Shown here in pieces: positions 54,801 through 64,000 of a stretch of DNA of 64,000 bases. Origin of the DNA: Tetranychus cinnabarinus. Lineage: Eukaryota; Arthropoda; Arachnida; Trombidiformes; Tetranychidae. Numbering within the stretch: position 1 is the first letter of the stretch; each line of letters starts with the position of its first letter. The DNA is taken from the NCBI GenBank assembly GCA_022266195.1, contig WHVY01000001.1, positions 21,638,001 through 21,702,000 on the forward strand, given 5' to 3'. The notes under the pieces were generated by a model that saw nothing but the letters and a program-made list of their open reading frames with translations, was not told the DNA's origin and ran no database searches. The translations under genes and the position numbers were made by a program.

Positions 54801-55436
54801 TGGGGCCAAGATGCTTATGATCAAGCAGTGTATTCAACTCGATCATTAAATCGACGATATTCTGATTCAAGTGCTACTTTAATGGTGAAACAACTCAATG
54901 TCAATTCATCTGGGGTTAACAATAGCCGGGTAACTATTAGAGATGATTCATTAGAGCTACTTCCAAGAAATGATAATCAGAATAGCCAAACAACAACAAA
55001 TGAACGATTTAGATCACGGAGATTATCAGAAGGAGTGATTTCTGATCGAATCAATAGTTTATGGAATCGTAATAACGTTAATCATTCCAACCAACCATTA
55101 TCTTCGACTAATAATATTTATCCAAATGAAGATTATAACAATTGGACTGTTGGTGATAGTGGACAGGTCGTTGTTAATGGTGACTCTAATTATTTTAAAG
55201 GTAATTTTATTGGATCAGAGAAAGAAAGCTTGTTAAGACGGAATGGTTTCACAAATGTGGATTATTCAACTCTTCAAGCACCCCGTCGCTGCTCAAAATC
55301 AGGTCTATCGTCCCAATTTAATAACACGCCAACATCTAATTATTTAAGAGCTTTATCATTGGAGGATTCACTAAATCCAACCTTTCCAGTTATCCATGAG
55401 TCAAGTAAAGAATATGAAAGTGATTTTAAAAATTGA
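48815..55436 (+). CDS. Kekkon-type LRR-Ig single-pass transmembrane receptor, 3' part (5' exon missing)
   Basis: Four exons join in frame: 48815-49114, 53438-53691, 53804-54017 and 54104-55436, separated by GT-AG introns of 4323, 112 and 86 bp. They give about 699 residues ending in TGA. Visible order: 24-residue LRRs (about 1-120; LVELDLSSN, LRRLHLNSN, LQFLDLSNC, LNYLFLNGN), an LRRCT cap with WFCDC and two later cysteines (about 121-170), and one Ig domain (about 185-280; TIVCRV, ISWYF, DAGRYTC, several N-glycosylation sites). A membrane helix follows (about 296-318), then a cytoplasmic tail of about 380 residues rich in N, S and Q. The first exon opens inside an LRR with a split codon, so signal peptide, LRRNT and first LRR must lie upstream and are not in the window. 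LRR-LRRCT-Ig-TM order is that of the arthropod Kekkon family, cell-surface proteins of which Drosophila Kek1 restrains EGFR. Which paralogue this is cannot be told. The start could also be 48821, since a second AG follows six bases later. Confidence 0.9.
49115..53437 (+). other. Intron of the LRR-Ig receptor gene, 4.3 kb
   Basis: It starts with GTGAGT after AAATTAAG and ends with TTGATTTACAG. Joining its flanks restores an arginine codon within the last LRR before the LRRCT cap. It is AT-rich, with a perfect inverted repeat at about 52415-52445, and I see no nested gene on either strand. Confidence 0.85.
52415..52445. repeat. Inverted repeat, 12-base arms
   Basis: AAATAATTGTTT (52415-52426) is followed after seven bases by its exact reverse complement (52434-52445). 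It lies in the 4.3-kb receptor intron. All arm bases but two are A or T, so chance is plausible. Confidence 0.5.
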
Positions 55437-57177
55437 AAATGACCGTCTATCAAATCAACAAGCATTAATGTCCTTTGCTTTAATTTCAATCCTATTGGTT
55501 TGACTTTTTCACTCTAAAATGTTTTAAGGATGGAAACCAAATGTCAAATTTATTGAATAATGCAATAAGATCTTCAGAATTTAATCATTCTATTGATCTT
55601 ATTATTTGTGAAGTAACAATCGATTCAATGATTTGGATAAAAGCAAACTAGTAAGGTGAATGAAATCGATAACCTTTGCTTGACTTTTTCAAATTTGTTT
55701 TGGTAATGAGAAACATTGACAGATTAAACTGTCTCATTACATTACAGAACATTATAAATTAAAACATTGCATCACTTATTGATATAAAATTAAGATTGTT
55801 ATTACGAAAAAATTGATATAATCAACATGTAATTTTATTGGCTTATGTATCAAATTGAATATAAATTCATTAAATTAATTGTAAAGAAACAACTCAAAAA
55901 TCTTTCAATTTTATTAAACATTTAAGAGGTTATCGGATAGTAAAATATGATTACAAAATTAATTGCAATTTAACCAAACTTGAAACCTAAAAATTTATCT
56001 AAAACATCATCATTGAGGCGTCATCTGGAGTTAACCTTTCAAACCTTTTGGGTAAACCATCATTTGAAATTGACATTCAGGTTGAACAATTAAATGCTGA
56101 TAAATCAATATGAATGACATTTAAATTAGATATTAACCTGTGTAACAATAATTGCTCTTTGAAACATTGAACAATCAAATTAAATTATCTCCTCGTGATT
56201 GAAATCTCTCAAATAACCCGAAGTCAAAGATGTTATCTTCACTGGTTTTTGGTATTCTTCCTAACTTTCAACAATAATTATACCACTGACCTAAAGATTT
56301 TATGATTATCATCAAAATTGATCGTCTAAATGATTAACATGATCATTACCTTAATTGTCCGATTTTATTCCACCTATCGAGACATTGATGCATTGATTAA
56401 AAAACCCCAAGTGATCAAACAGATGTGATAATATCTATAGTCAATTGTTGTTTTCATGTGTTTTCAAGATTTCGTTTTTTGTGTTTCTTACTATTTTTAA
56501 CGTAAGTATTGAAATAATTCATATAACTTTCATGTAATTTGATAAACAAGTATTAATAGTCTGGTTATTTTTAATCCATCTCGGTGAATGAACGAACTAA
56601 GATTAATAATAATTGTGCATTTGTTTACTAACACATGAATATCCAAACACTTTTTCACACCAAAAATAAACAAGGATAAACACCTCCGGTAATTAATCAT
56701 CCTTACCCAATTGTTATTACAATTTGTTTGTTTATTCCTTGCTTAATTTGTTGATTAATCCGTATCTCTCTTACTCTTACCTCTCTTTATACTGCTGATC
56801 AACAGTGTTTAGATATTAATAGTTATGGTTATTAACTGCTTGTCGCTGATATGCTTGGGTTTTGGTCACTATTCAAAACGTCCTTGTGAGCAGCAAACAA
56901 ATTTGCCATTAAATGTGAAATTATAATAAAGTTGTTAAACAACTTTCATCACAGCCTCATCTCAATCAACCGATAGCATGGTTAATATTTTCACTTGACT
57001 CAGGCCATTTCATTCAGAACATTCAAACTCCGCCTTCAATTCCTGGCAATATATTTACCATCAACTTTGGACTCTCAATCAATTTGCGATTCAACCACAG
57101 TAAAGAAATATCTTCATCGAAGTAATATTTTCATAGTTTTTCATCTTACCATTCAACTTGATACTTAATCAATCAAA
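55437..57177. other. Intergenic region between receptor and ML genes
   Basis: AT-rich sequence with no exon on either strand. The left part presumably contains the receptor 3' UTR and the last hundred bases or so the ML gene promoter and 5' UTR. No clear TATA box or initiator could be fixed by eye. Confidence 0.55.
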
Positions 57178-58414
57178 ATGAATTTCTTGTTAATTGTTGC
57201 CTGTTTTTCACTTTCATCAGCTGCTTACGGACTCGAGCCACCGAGAAAACCATGTAAGTGCTCAACTTTTGTTATTCCCAACCATTTACATTGTGAATTT
57301 GTGCCTTCTAACCAGTGTTGTTATTATTCTTAACCTTTCTCTATTTGCTTTTTTGCAGGTGAAAAGGTTGAACAACATTCTGATCTAGTCAGCGTTGTGT
57401 CCTACAACAATGCTAATGCAACTTCATGGCAAGCTACACCAGGAAAAGCAATGAAAGTTGATTTCATTTTCAGTAAGTAAATAACTTGTGACCGTCACAA
57501 ACTAATCAAAATTTACTCATTCATCTACTCCAATTTCAGGCTCATCATAATTTATCGAAATTGAAATGAATCAGTTTTCACACAGTTACATCCGTCGACC
57601 CATAACACTTTAATGTAGCTTCTATTCATTTATTAATTATTGACAATGGTCGGATCAATACATGAACTTAAACCTTAGAATAATGAGAATCACTTACCAG
57701 AATCACTTTCTCCTTCAATCATTACCAGCTTCAAGTTATTGCTCAATTATTATTAATAATTCAAGTCAGTCAAAATTAATGAATCTGCTCATTAGTCGAA
57801 TGTCCGCTATTAATTAGAGAGTCTTTTCACAGTAAATTGACCATATTAAGGATAATGGAAAGTTGAACTTTAATTAAATGGTAGGAGTACAGTTAATTTA
57901 ATCCATACTTTTCTCTTTAATTGCTTAAACTTTTGCAGCTGCGAAGGAAAATATTGGTAAAATTGAACAAGCAATTTATGCTATTTTGGATCCAAAAGGT
58001 GGTCCTGGAGGGAAACCTCTTGAAGTATCTTACGATAAGGCTGAAGATGCCTGTAAATTCATCAATTCAACTTCATGTGTAACTGAAGGAATCAAGAAAA
58101 ATAAACCTTACAAAATGTCATTATCTTTTGATGTTCCAGTTTCAGTGCCAAAGGTAAGTAATTGTGTCCACTTTCCTCCACTGTCCATCCTAACTAGTCA
58201 ATATCACTTCAACTCAAAATTATTAATGCTTAAATTACTTTAAATTGTCAAATATTAATCAAATTTTCATTAATTACAGATTGCTCTTGAAGTGAGATTT
58301 GTTGTTAGAGAATCCGTCAATAGCAAAAGATTAAATCGACTCCAAAGAATGAATTGGCTCAAACATCCCGGTAAAATGGTACTTTGTTATCGACTTCCAG
58401 TTCAAGTCATCTAA
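57178..58414 (+). CDS. Secreted ML-domain lipid-binding protein (NPC2/MD-2/group-2 allergen-like)
   Basis: Four exons (57178-57253, 57359-57472, 57939-58153, 58280-58414) join in frame with GT-AG introns of 105, 466 and 126 bp to give 179 residues and TAA. The ATG follows AATCAAA and opens a signal peptide of about 18 residues (MNFLLIVACFSLSSAAYG). The mature part is the size of ML domains, which form a two-sheet beta sandwich binding sterols, fatty acids or other lipids outside the cell or in the lysosome. Evidence for the family is the C26 start, the DFIF strand, the close pair C102...C110 (DAC...TSC), the YKMSLSFDVP strand and a last-strand LCYRLP with C171. N45 and N106 are possible glycosylation sites. 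Only four mature cysteines are present, so the middle disulfide of the typical six-cysteine members is lacking. The ligand cannot be predicted. A poly(A) signal lies 135 bp past the stop. Confidence 0.88.
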
Positions 58415-58548
58415 TTCTGATAATTAATTTATTCGTTGATTGGTTCAGCATTCATCATTTGAAGCTATTTATTTTCATTTCTCATTCTCTGTCAATTAGA
58501 TATTTCCAATTTATATTAAAATTATATCTAATAGATTAAAAAATTTTC

Positions 58549-58554
58549 AATAAA
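58549..58554 (+). promoter_or_regulatory. Poly(A) signal of the ML-domain gene
   Basis: An exact AATAAA lies 135 bp after the stop codon of the ML gene, followed by TTGCTTTT. Position and orientation fit the 3' end of that transcript. Confidence 0.6.
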
Positions 58555-58689
58555 TTGCTTTTAAAAGTCAAAGTTGTCTTGATTTCTATGAACATTATAA
58601 CAGATTTTGAATGGGGGAACAACAATATTCATAACTTTTGTTTCAAGTTGGATGTTAGTTAGACCCATAATTCGGTGTATGAAGCCTTG

Positions 58690-59662
58690 AAGGGCAAAAA
58701 TCATGATTCTTAGATGTCCAGATGAGTTTATTAATTGTGTTTATTTAACCAGAGAAATAAAGATACAACGATTTAAGGATACTTTTGAGGAAAGACTTGG
58801 ATTAATTACACCGATCAAGTAAAACTTTTATTAAAAGGTACTCAACTGCAATTAATGGTTGTTTTGAATGAAATTACATAATATATTTTGTAAAGATCGA
58901 AGCCAGAGGCATAAAAATAATTTTCCGGTGAGCTTTCTCGACCTTTTTGCATAACATGTATACTTTGTATGCATAGGCAATGAGTCTATTAGTTGCATAA
59001 ACAAGGAAGCCCGGGAAACTCCCTCTAGTAATGTTTTCATGGTAACGTCTTCGTCATAACGACTAGTTCAGACAGTAATTCAGTTTTGTATCATTTACTC
59101 AAATATAATCAGGTTTTAAATTAAGAGTTTAAATTCTTTTCGAGAACCAACTTAGATCATCGCATTCGCTCAATATTTGTTGCTAACTGCAGCTTGTTAA
59201 AATAGCAAGATTAAATTTAGATTCCAAACCTAAACCATTAGATTTTTATTTACGGAAATTTTTTATAAATCCATGGGCGATTACTCCGATCTGGATTTGA
59301 TTATCTCATTTTGGGATGCTATATCAATCTGGCCAACTAGATGAACAGTCATACATCTCTGATGGTTATTTGAGCTGTTTGAGCTAGTAGCCTTGACTAA
59401 ACATGTAAAACAGGTTTCCATAGTAAAATAATTCAATAGACAAATTATGTTGATGGCGATGCACTTAGATAGCACAGCAATAGATAATGGGAAGCATGAC
59501 CAGAGTAAAATATTGAGAGGAATGATGAGAAAATATATTGATGAAGAATCACAGACAATTCACAGAACAGCCGCCATGCTATTAAACGAGTTAAAAGATG
59601 GAGAGATGCGTTGGAAAGATAAAAATTTGAGAAAATTTTCCACAATTACTGGTATAAATTAA
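58690..59662. other. Unidentified region with short coding-like fragments on both strands
   Basis: Several short frames here have more balanced codons than the surrounding DNA. On the plus strand there is a 39-codon frame near 58702-58821 (MILRCPDEFINC...) and a 71-codon frame at 59447-59662 ending TITGIN. On the minus strand a frame within about 58867-59040 carries GFLVYATNRLIAYAYK, and another near 59281-59475 carries MTVHLVGQIDIASQNE. None matches a family I recognise, and they cannot be joined convincingly by splice sites. A decayed transposon or gene fragment is possible, as is a short lineage-specific gene. No function is proposed. Confidence 0.3.
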
Positions 59663-59829
59663 GAAATTCATTAACAAATTAAATGGTATGCCTTTTGATG
59701 CCATTCCTTAGAATTGATAGAGATTCACAAGTTTTTTTTTGCCTCATCAGTAGGTGAAAGAATTGATAACAATGATTGATGGTAATAGGTTTGATTTTGA
59801 TTGGCTTGAAGAAGTTACGAACGATAATA

Positions 59830-61485
59830 TCAAGGGTTGTACCAATCAAGAAAAAACAAGGTAAACGAAAGAACGATATTGACAAAAAGAATCCATATTC
59901 TAAGTTGTCCTTTGTTTTTGATTGCAGACCTCAGTTCTTCATTTCCAACTCGAATATTTGAGCTTGTTTCAACTGCTGTTCCATGGACTCGCTGTATTTC
60001 TTCATCTTGTTGTAGAAAGTTTTGTTGGAAAGTTTTGTGTAGCTGGGCAATTTCATAAACATTTCCTTCGATTTGCCTAGATAGTGATATTAAATAAGGA
60101 TGAGTAAAAATTGTTAAATTTCAAGCGCTTCGTACTTACTTTGTTTCAGCTTCGAGAAGATTAATATCAGCGAAAAGTTTATCATTTTCCTTCTCGAAGA
60201 TTTGTAATTCTTCTTCGGTAAACTGACCAACGTCGTTGTAATTTGAAGAATAATCTAAATCCTCATTAAAAGACGAAGCCCCGTTTTTGTCTAAAGATGA
60301 TACATGATCTTCTTTATAAGCATCAATAAATTCGTCATTTTCTATATCACGGATATAAATAAAATCATCTGGATACGGTTCTTTGTTGAATAAATCACGG
60401 TCCAATCGCGCGAGCTTTTGTTTATCGGTAATCCTTCTAATTCGAAAAGCACGAAGGTCAGAAAACAAATCACAAACAACTTTTAAATAAGTTTCAATAG
60501 ATTCAATGATGGCAGTCATGGTATCACGTCTTTGAACACTCATTCGGGAGCCTTTTTTCTTAACTGTAAATAAAATAAAATAGATGTAACTTAATTTAAC
60601 AATTTAATCTAAAAAGGATGTCAAATTTGTTAGATATCGGGGTGTTGAGCTCTATTGGTCAAAGATAAACGATAGATTTGATTAAAACATCTAGATTAAA
60701 CACCATCGAGGTTCAATGGCTTGAATTTTAGAATTAAGAAATTAAAAATTTGAAATAATTTAATTTGAAAGACATAAAAGAGCTAGTTTCAGATTTTTTG
60801 TTTGTTCTGTTTTTCCTGGCCAATAAAGCTCATTCAACACCCAGATCTTCAACAATTTTGCGTATGACACGGCTTTCTTACTATCAGCTTTAAGGGATTC
60901 AATTTTGGTTTGACAATTCTTCATAGATTCCACCATATCTTGATCAATCTGATCTCTTTCCATGTCACTCATGTTGGATGCCTGATTAGATAGTGAACTG
61001 CTACTCAAGAAAGGTACAAAATAAGGAAAAAGCATAAGTAAGATCACTATTGAGCTTGAGCAATCAAGGATTCTTCAATGAAATTGTTTGATGAGGAAAA
61101 GGCTAATAACTTGAATAGGTTGGCTTGAATCGGCAATGTAATCAAAATTTCAAGTGGATAATATCAACATCCTAGTTGTTGATTAGTTCATAATTTTTCA
61201 TATTTGATTATTAGATGTAACTTACAACATGTCAATATAATCTCTTCTCCTCTCGATGAGAAATTTTTTCATGTCAGCAATGGTTTCGACCAAATTTTTA
61301 GCTCGTAAGCTTAATTCTTTAAACTGTTTAGTATTACGTTGAAATGAGCTCTTGGACGATAAAGAGGACAGTAAAGCTCCGAGCGAATCAGCGGTCGAGT
61401 TACCAGATGATTGTAGACTATCTTTCCCTTTGTACTTTATTGAATGTAGCTTCTGTTCAAAAACTTCACTCAAATCTATTGACAT
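59830..61485 (-). CDS. Stx18: Syntaxin-18, ER Qa-SNARE
   Basis: Four minus-strand exons, in transcript order 61485-61226, 60997-60882, 60563-60140 and 60076-59830, join across GT-AG introns of 228, 318 and 63 bp into 348 residues, close to the 335 of the human protein. Syntaxin-18 (yeast Ufe1 family) is the ER-resident t-SNARE that receives COPI vesicles from the Golgi, working with the Sec20, Use1 and Sec22 SNAREs and the NRZ tether. Family marks include RRRDYID at the end of the N-terminal domain (about 78-84), the hallmark MERDQIDQD (about 98-106), and the linker IIESIETYLKVVCDLFSDLRA. FTEEELQIFEKEND leads into the SNARE helix (about 247-325) with KQIEGNVYEIAQLHK. Q290 in LQQDEE is the likely zero-layer glutamine. 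A C-terminal anchor (about 327-343) ends in FFLDWYNP. The ATG at 61483-61485 opens MSIDLSEVFEQK, matching the family's short N-terminus. The acceptor of exon 2 has two in-frame options six bases apart. Confidence 0.95.
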
Positions 61486-62385
61486 CTTGACGTTATAATT
61501 GTTGACAATCTAACTTATAAAAAATATCTTTTTAAAAATAAATTATTATTAAACAATATAAATATATTCACATAAGTTGAAAACAAAATATAATCTCATT
61601 TTGTCATCAAAAACAGATTACAGCTGTAAACGATTAAAGCGCAAACTCAATTGATGTGCTGTAAAAAGCAGTTAAATTTTACCGCAATCTTTAAATCCTA
61701 AATCAAAGCTTAAGTTTAATTTAATTAGTTAATTACCCTTTAAAACCCATTAAATTATTTCTAACTTCTTTCAATCCAATATAAATTGATGAATTTTCGA
61801 GCAATATCTTCAAAGGTCATATCAAACAAAATGCAATAAATTTGGTAAATGTTTACAATCAAGGAAATTCCAATCATAAAATAATCTCCCAGTCAACATT
61901 GAATACAAGAATTAAATAATTTTAAAATCTAAATTATTAATTCCTGAATCAATTAAATATTCAGAGAAGATAATTATTTACCTATTTATATTTTATGCAA
62001 CAATGCAACCATTGATAATTGACAATCATTGATAATTGAATGGAGCAAAGTTGGAATAATCAAGCTTGGATTCAATCAATTTTCAATATAATGCTAATTT
62101 GTATTTTCAACAATTGATGTTGGTTAGAAATTGGTTTAAAGAATAAATTTGCTTAACTTCAACAGAAATCAATTTATCATGCATCAACCCTTGAAATTCA
62201 ATGATCGTTTCTTGATAATAACTAAATGGTCCCTGGTTATTATCCTGGTTCAGCTTTTCGGAGTCTGTGTGTGTTCCAGTTTGTGTTGAAACCTTTTTTT
62301 CGAGTGATTGTATTTATCATCTCTATTTACTGTACACAATCTCCCTAACCTCTTCTGTTTCACAGCATTACTGGGTTATCAAAGT

Positions 62386-62409
62386 CTTCGCGTAAAACTA
62401 TCCGCGAAG
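62386..62409. repeat. GC-rich inverted repeat CTTCGCG / CGCGAAG
   Basis: Two exact 7-base arms (62386-62392 and 62403-62409) separated by ten bases. CG-containing words are rare in this AT-rich window, so the perfect pairing stands out. Function unknown. Confidence 0.45.
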
Positions 62410-62776
62410 CCAACCTCCGGCTGAATAACTATCAAAACTTAATACCAAGCACTTTGAAATGATATCAATTACGATATTTAAGCTGAGAAATTGATCAATT
62501 TGAGAAAAATCTATCAATATCAAGTTCATTTTTTAGCCTTTCCAGATTTGCTCATACTTGGCTTATACAGTAATTCATATCCTGATATGGGGCAATCATC
62601 ATCAATTTAACTCACTCACTTCAATCTAAAACAAAGGCTCGATTTCAGATTAACACAATTTTCCCCCTGACCACAACGAGTTGGTTAAAAAATTGGTTTC
62701 ACTGATATAATCAAAAGTGTTTGGATAGAAGCAGAGTGAGTTATTGTGATGAATACATTTTGAGCTTGTGTGTTCA

Positions 62777-62828
62777 GGGAGGGATAGAGAGATAGATAGG
62801 GAGAGAATCAGAGAAAGGGAGGGAGGAT
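62777..62828. repeat. Purine-rich GGGAGAGA/GATA low-complexity tract
   Basis: Irregular GA-rich repeats with GATAGATAGGGAGAGA-like units. The minus-strand open frame through 62650-63033 reads this tract as poly Leu/Ser and is not taken as a gene. In arthropods GA-rich tracts near promoters can bind GAGA-type factors, but that is only a possibility here. Confidence 0.6.
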
Positions 62829-64000
62829 AACAGAGTATATGAAATAAAAAGTGAGTTGAAACAATGATTTTACATCCATCACCAAATGGGGACAAGATTC
62901 CCTGTCTTCGTATTCTTGTTTCACAATTAATGATGCCGGTCATACTTTTATAATTGTATTTCTTATTATGTTGTATTTTAACCAACTTCACTATTATCCT
63001 CAATTGAATCATCCTTGGTGTGTATGTGTGCATTGAAATATTTCATTTTCATTATTAAATTTACCATGGATTGACTCTTTAGTGGTTAAAGGTAAATATC
63101 CACATTAGCCATTTTAAGACTTCTTTCATTCATTGTGTTGATCTCATTTTTTCGTGATTTTCTAGGTTCATTCAAATTGGTTTGATTGCATTTTCCTGAT
63201 CCATCAGTTCACCAAAACTTGAATTAATACCAAACGCATAAATATCAGGCTAAACCAATTGGACCATTGATAATTACTCACAGTCCCATAAACCGATAAT
63301 GTGATTGGAAGTGATTTTGCTTTGACGTTTTCTTAGTTATAGCTACAGCTTTCAATTTTATTGGAACTTTAGAACCTGATGAAAAAAAATAAAACGAAAC
63401 CAATGGATTAATCGACAGTAGTGCACCGTAATGAAATAGTTGTTTGTAAATGGTTGTTTAAATATTGCTTTTGTTGTGTCATCTTAACCTACCTCTTTAC
63501 ATCTTACTACTAAATAATCAGTGATAATCATTCCAAGTGCTTAAATTGGAATTTGTAATCTTCTCTTCATCTGTTGTCAATTTTATGTTGCTTGTTACCA
63601 TTTGAATTGGGTGAATTCAATTCTTCCTACAAAATTTATATACAGAGTGGTCCAAACCAAATGGTGAGTCCTTTTCAAATTTTGCTGTTTACCAATCACA
63701 ATTTAAATAATATTTTGCTCATTTTTTGTTGATCTTCTCGACAGGCAAACCATCAAAGAAATTATTTTGTTATACTTTATCCAAATATCACTTTTAATTA
63801 TAGGTAAGCCTCTTACAATTTTTGGGTCATCCATTCATCTGTTTTTACAGATAAAATTTTTTTCCATCAGCTTTTCACTACATTCAGTCATTTCTCATTT
63901 AATTTGAAACTGGTTAAAGTTGAAGCTTAATCGAAAAGTGGAATCCCTATCAAAACTGTCCAACATAAACCTAATATTGAAAGAAACGAGAAAAAATTGA

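Larger units (their letters stand above)
61486..64000. other. Noncoding sequence upstream of syntaxin-18
   Basis: AT-rich DNA that should include the syntaxin-18 promoter just right of 61485. No gene is supported. It holds a GC-rich hairpin at 62386-62409, a purine-rich tract at 62777-62828, and two weak candidate exons bounded by AG and GT near 63647-63664 and 63745-63803. The latter could be the start of a plus-strand gene beyond the right edge. Confidence 0.5.

Noticed and set aside
59679..60058. Open frames on both strands over the last syntaxin-18 exon
   Set aside because: They are out-of-frame readings of the exon that ends in FFLDWYNP.
62650..63033. 127-codon minus-strand frame
   Set aside because: It includes a GGGAGAGA-type repeat read as SLSLSLS and has no recognisable domain.
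1..64000. CRISPR arrays, bacterial operons, ribosome binding sites or rho-independent terminators
   Set aside because: The window is eukaryotic nuclear DNA with spliced genes; no regular repeat-spacer arrays were seen.

Overview
This is a eukaryotic, strongly AT-rich nuclear window. Its real genes are split by GT-AG introns of 63 bp to several kb, and codons interrupted by introns are completed in frame. Three protein-coding genes can be rebuilt exon by exon, all in the right-hand quarter: the 3' part of a Kekkon-type LRR-Ig transmembrane receptor (+, 48815-55436), a complete secreted ML-domain (NPC2/MD-2/group-2 mite allergen-like) protein (+, 57178-58414) and a complete syntaxin-18 (-, 59830-61485). 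A Kekkon-type receptor points to an arthropod. The small ML protein and compact AT-rich introns would fit an acariform mite such as a spider mite, but the species is inference and was not checked.

Layout. Positions 1-48814 hold no gene I can support. The stretch is AT-rich noncoding DNA with homopurine/homopyrimidine runs and ATC/ATT microsatellites. Against this background stand out a 492-bp nonautonomous hAT-like element with an 8-bp target duplication (2335-2826), a tRNA-derived SINE-like repeat (about 16678-16975), a direct pair of diverged repeats (about 39880-40155 and 41860-42101), two dense clusters of ATCGAT (1965-2218 and 31953-32147), and a scattered octamer ACTCCCAG/CTGGGAGT that I counted by eye 13 times between 4986 and 43136. 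The first visible receptor exon starts inside an LRR, and no exon for the signal peptide, LRRNT and first LRR is found upstream. The simplest reading is that the desert is the first intron of the receptor gene, with its 5' coding exon beyond the left edge.

From 48815 to 55436 the receptor exons encode the remaining LRRs, a cysteine-rich LRRCT cap, one Ig domain, one membrane helix and a cytoplasmic tail of about 380 residues. The ML gene follows 1.7 kb downstream with a signal peptide and four exons. Between it and the convergent syntaxin-18 gene lies about 1 kb with short coding-like fragments on both strands that I could not identify. Upstream of syntaxin-18 the window ends in noncoding sequence with a purine-rich tract, a GC-rich hairpin and two weak candidate exons.

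The genes do not form an operon or one pathway: they encode a cell-surface adhesion/signalling receptor, an extracellular lipid-binding protein and an ER SNARE. The part most worth study is the noncoding desert, with its recurring ACTCCCAG element and ATCGAT clusters.
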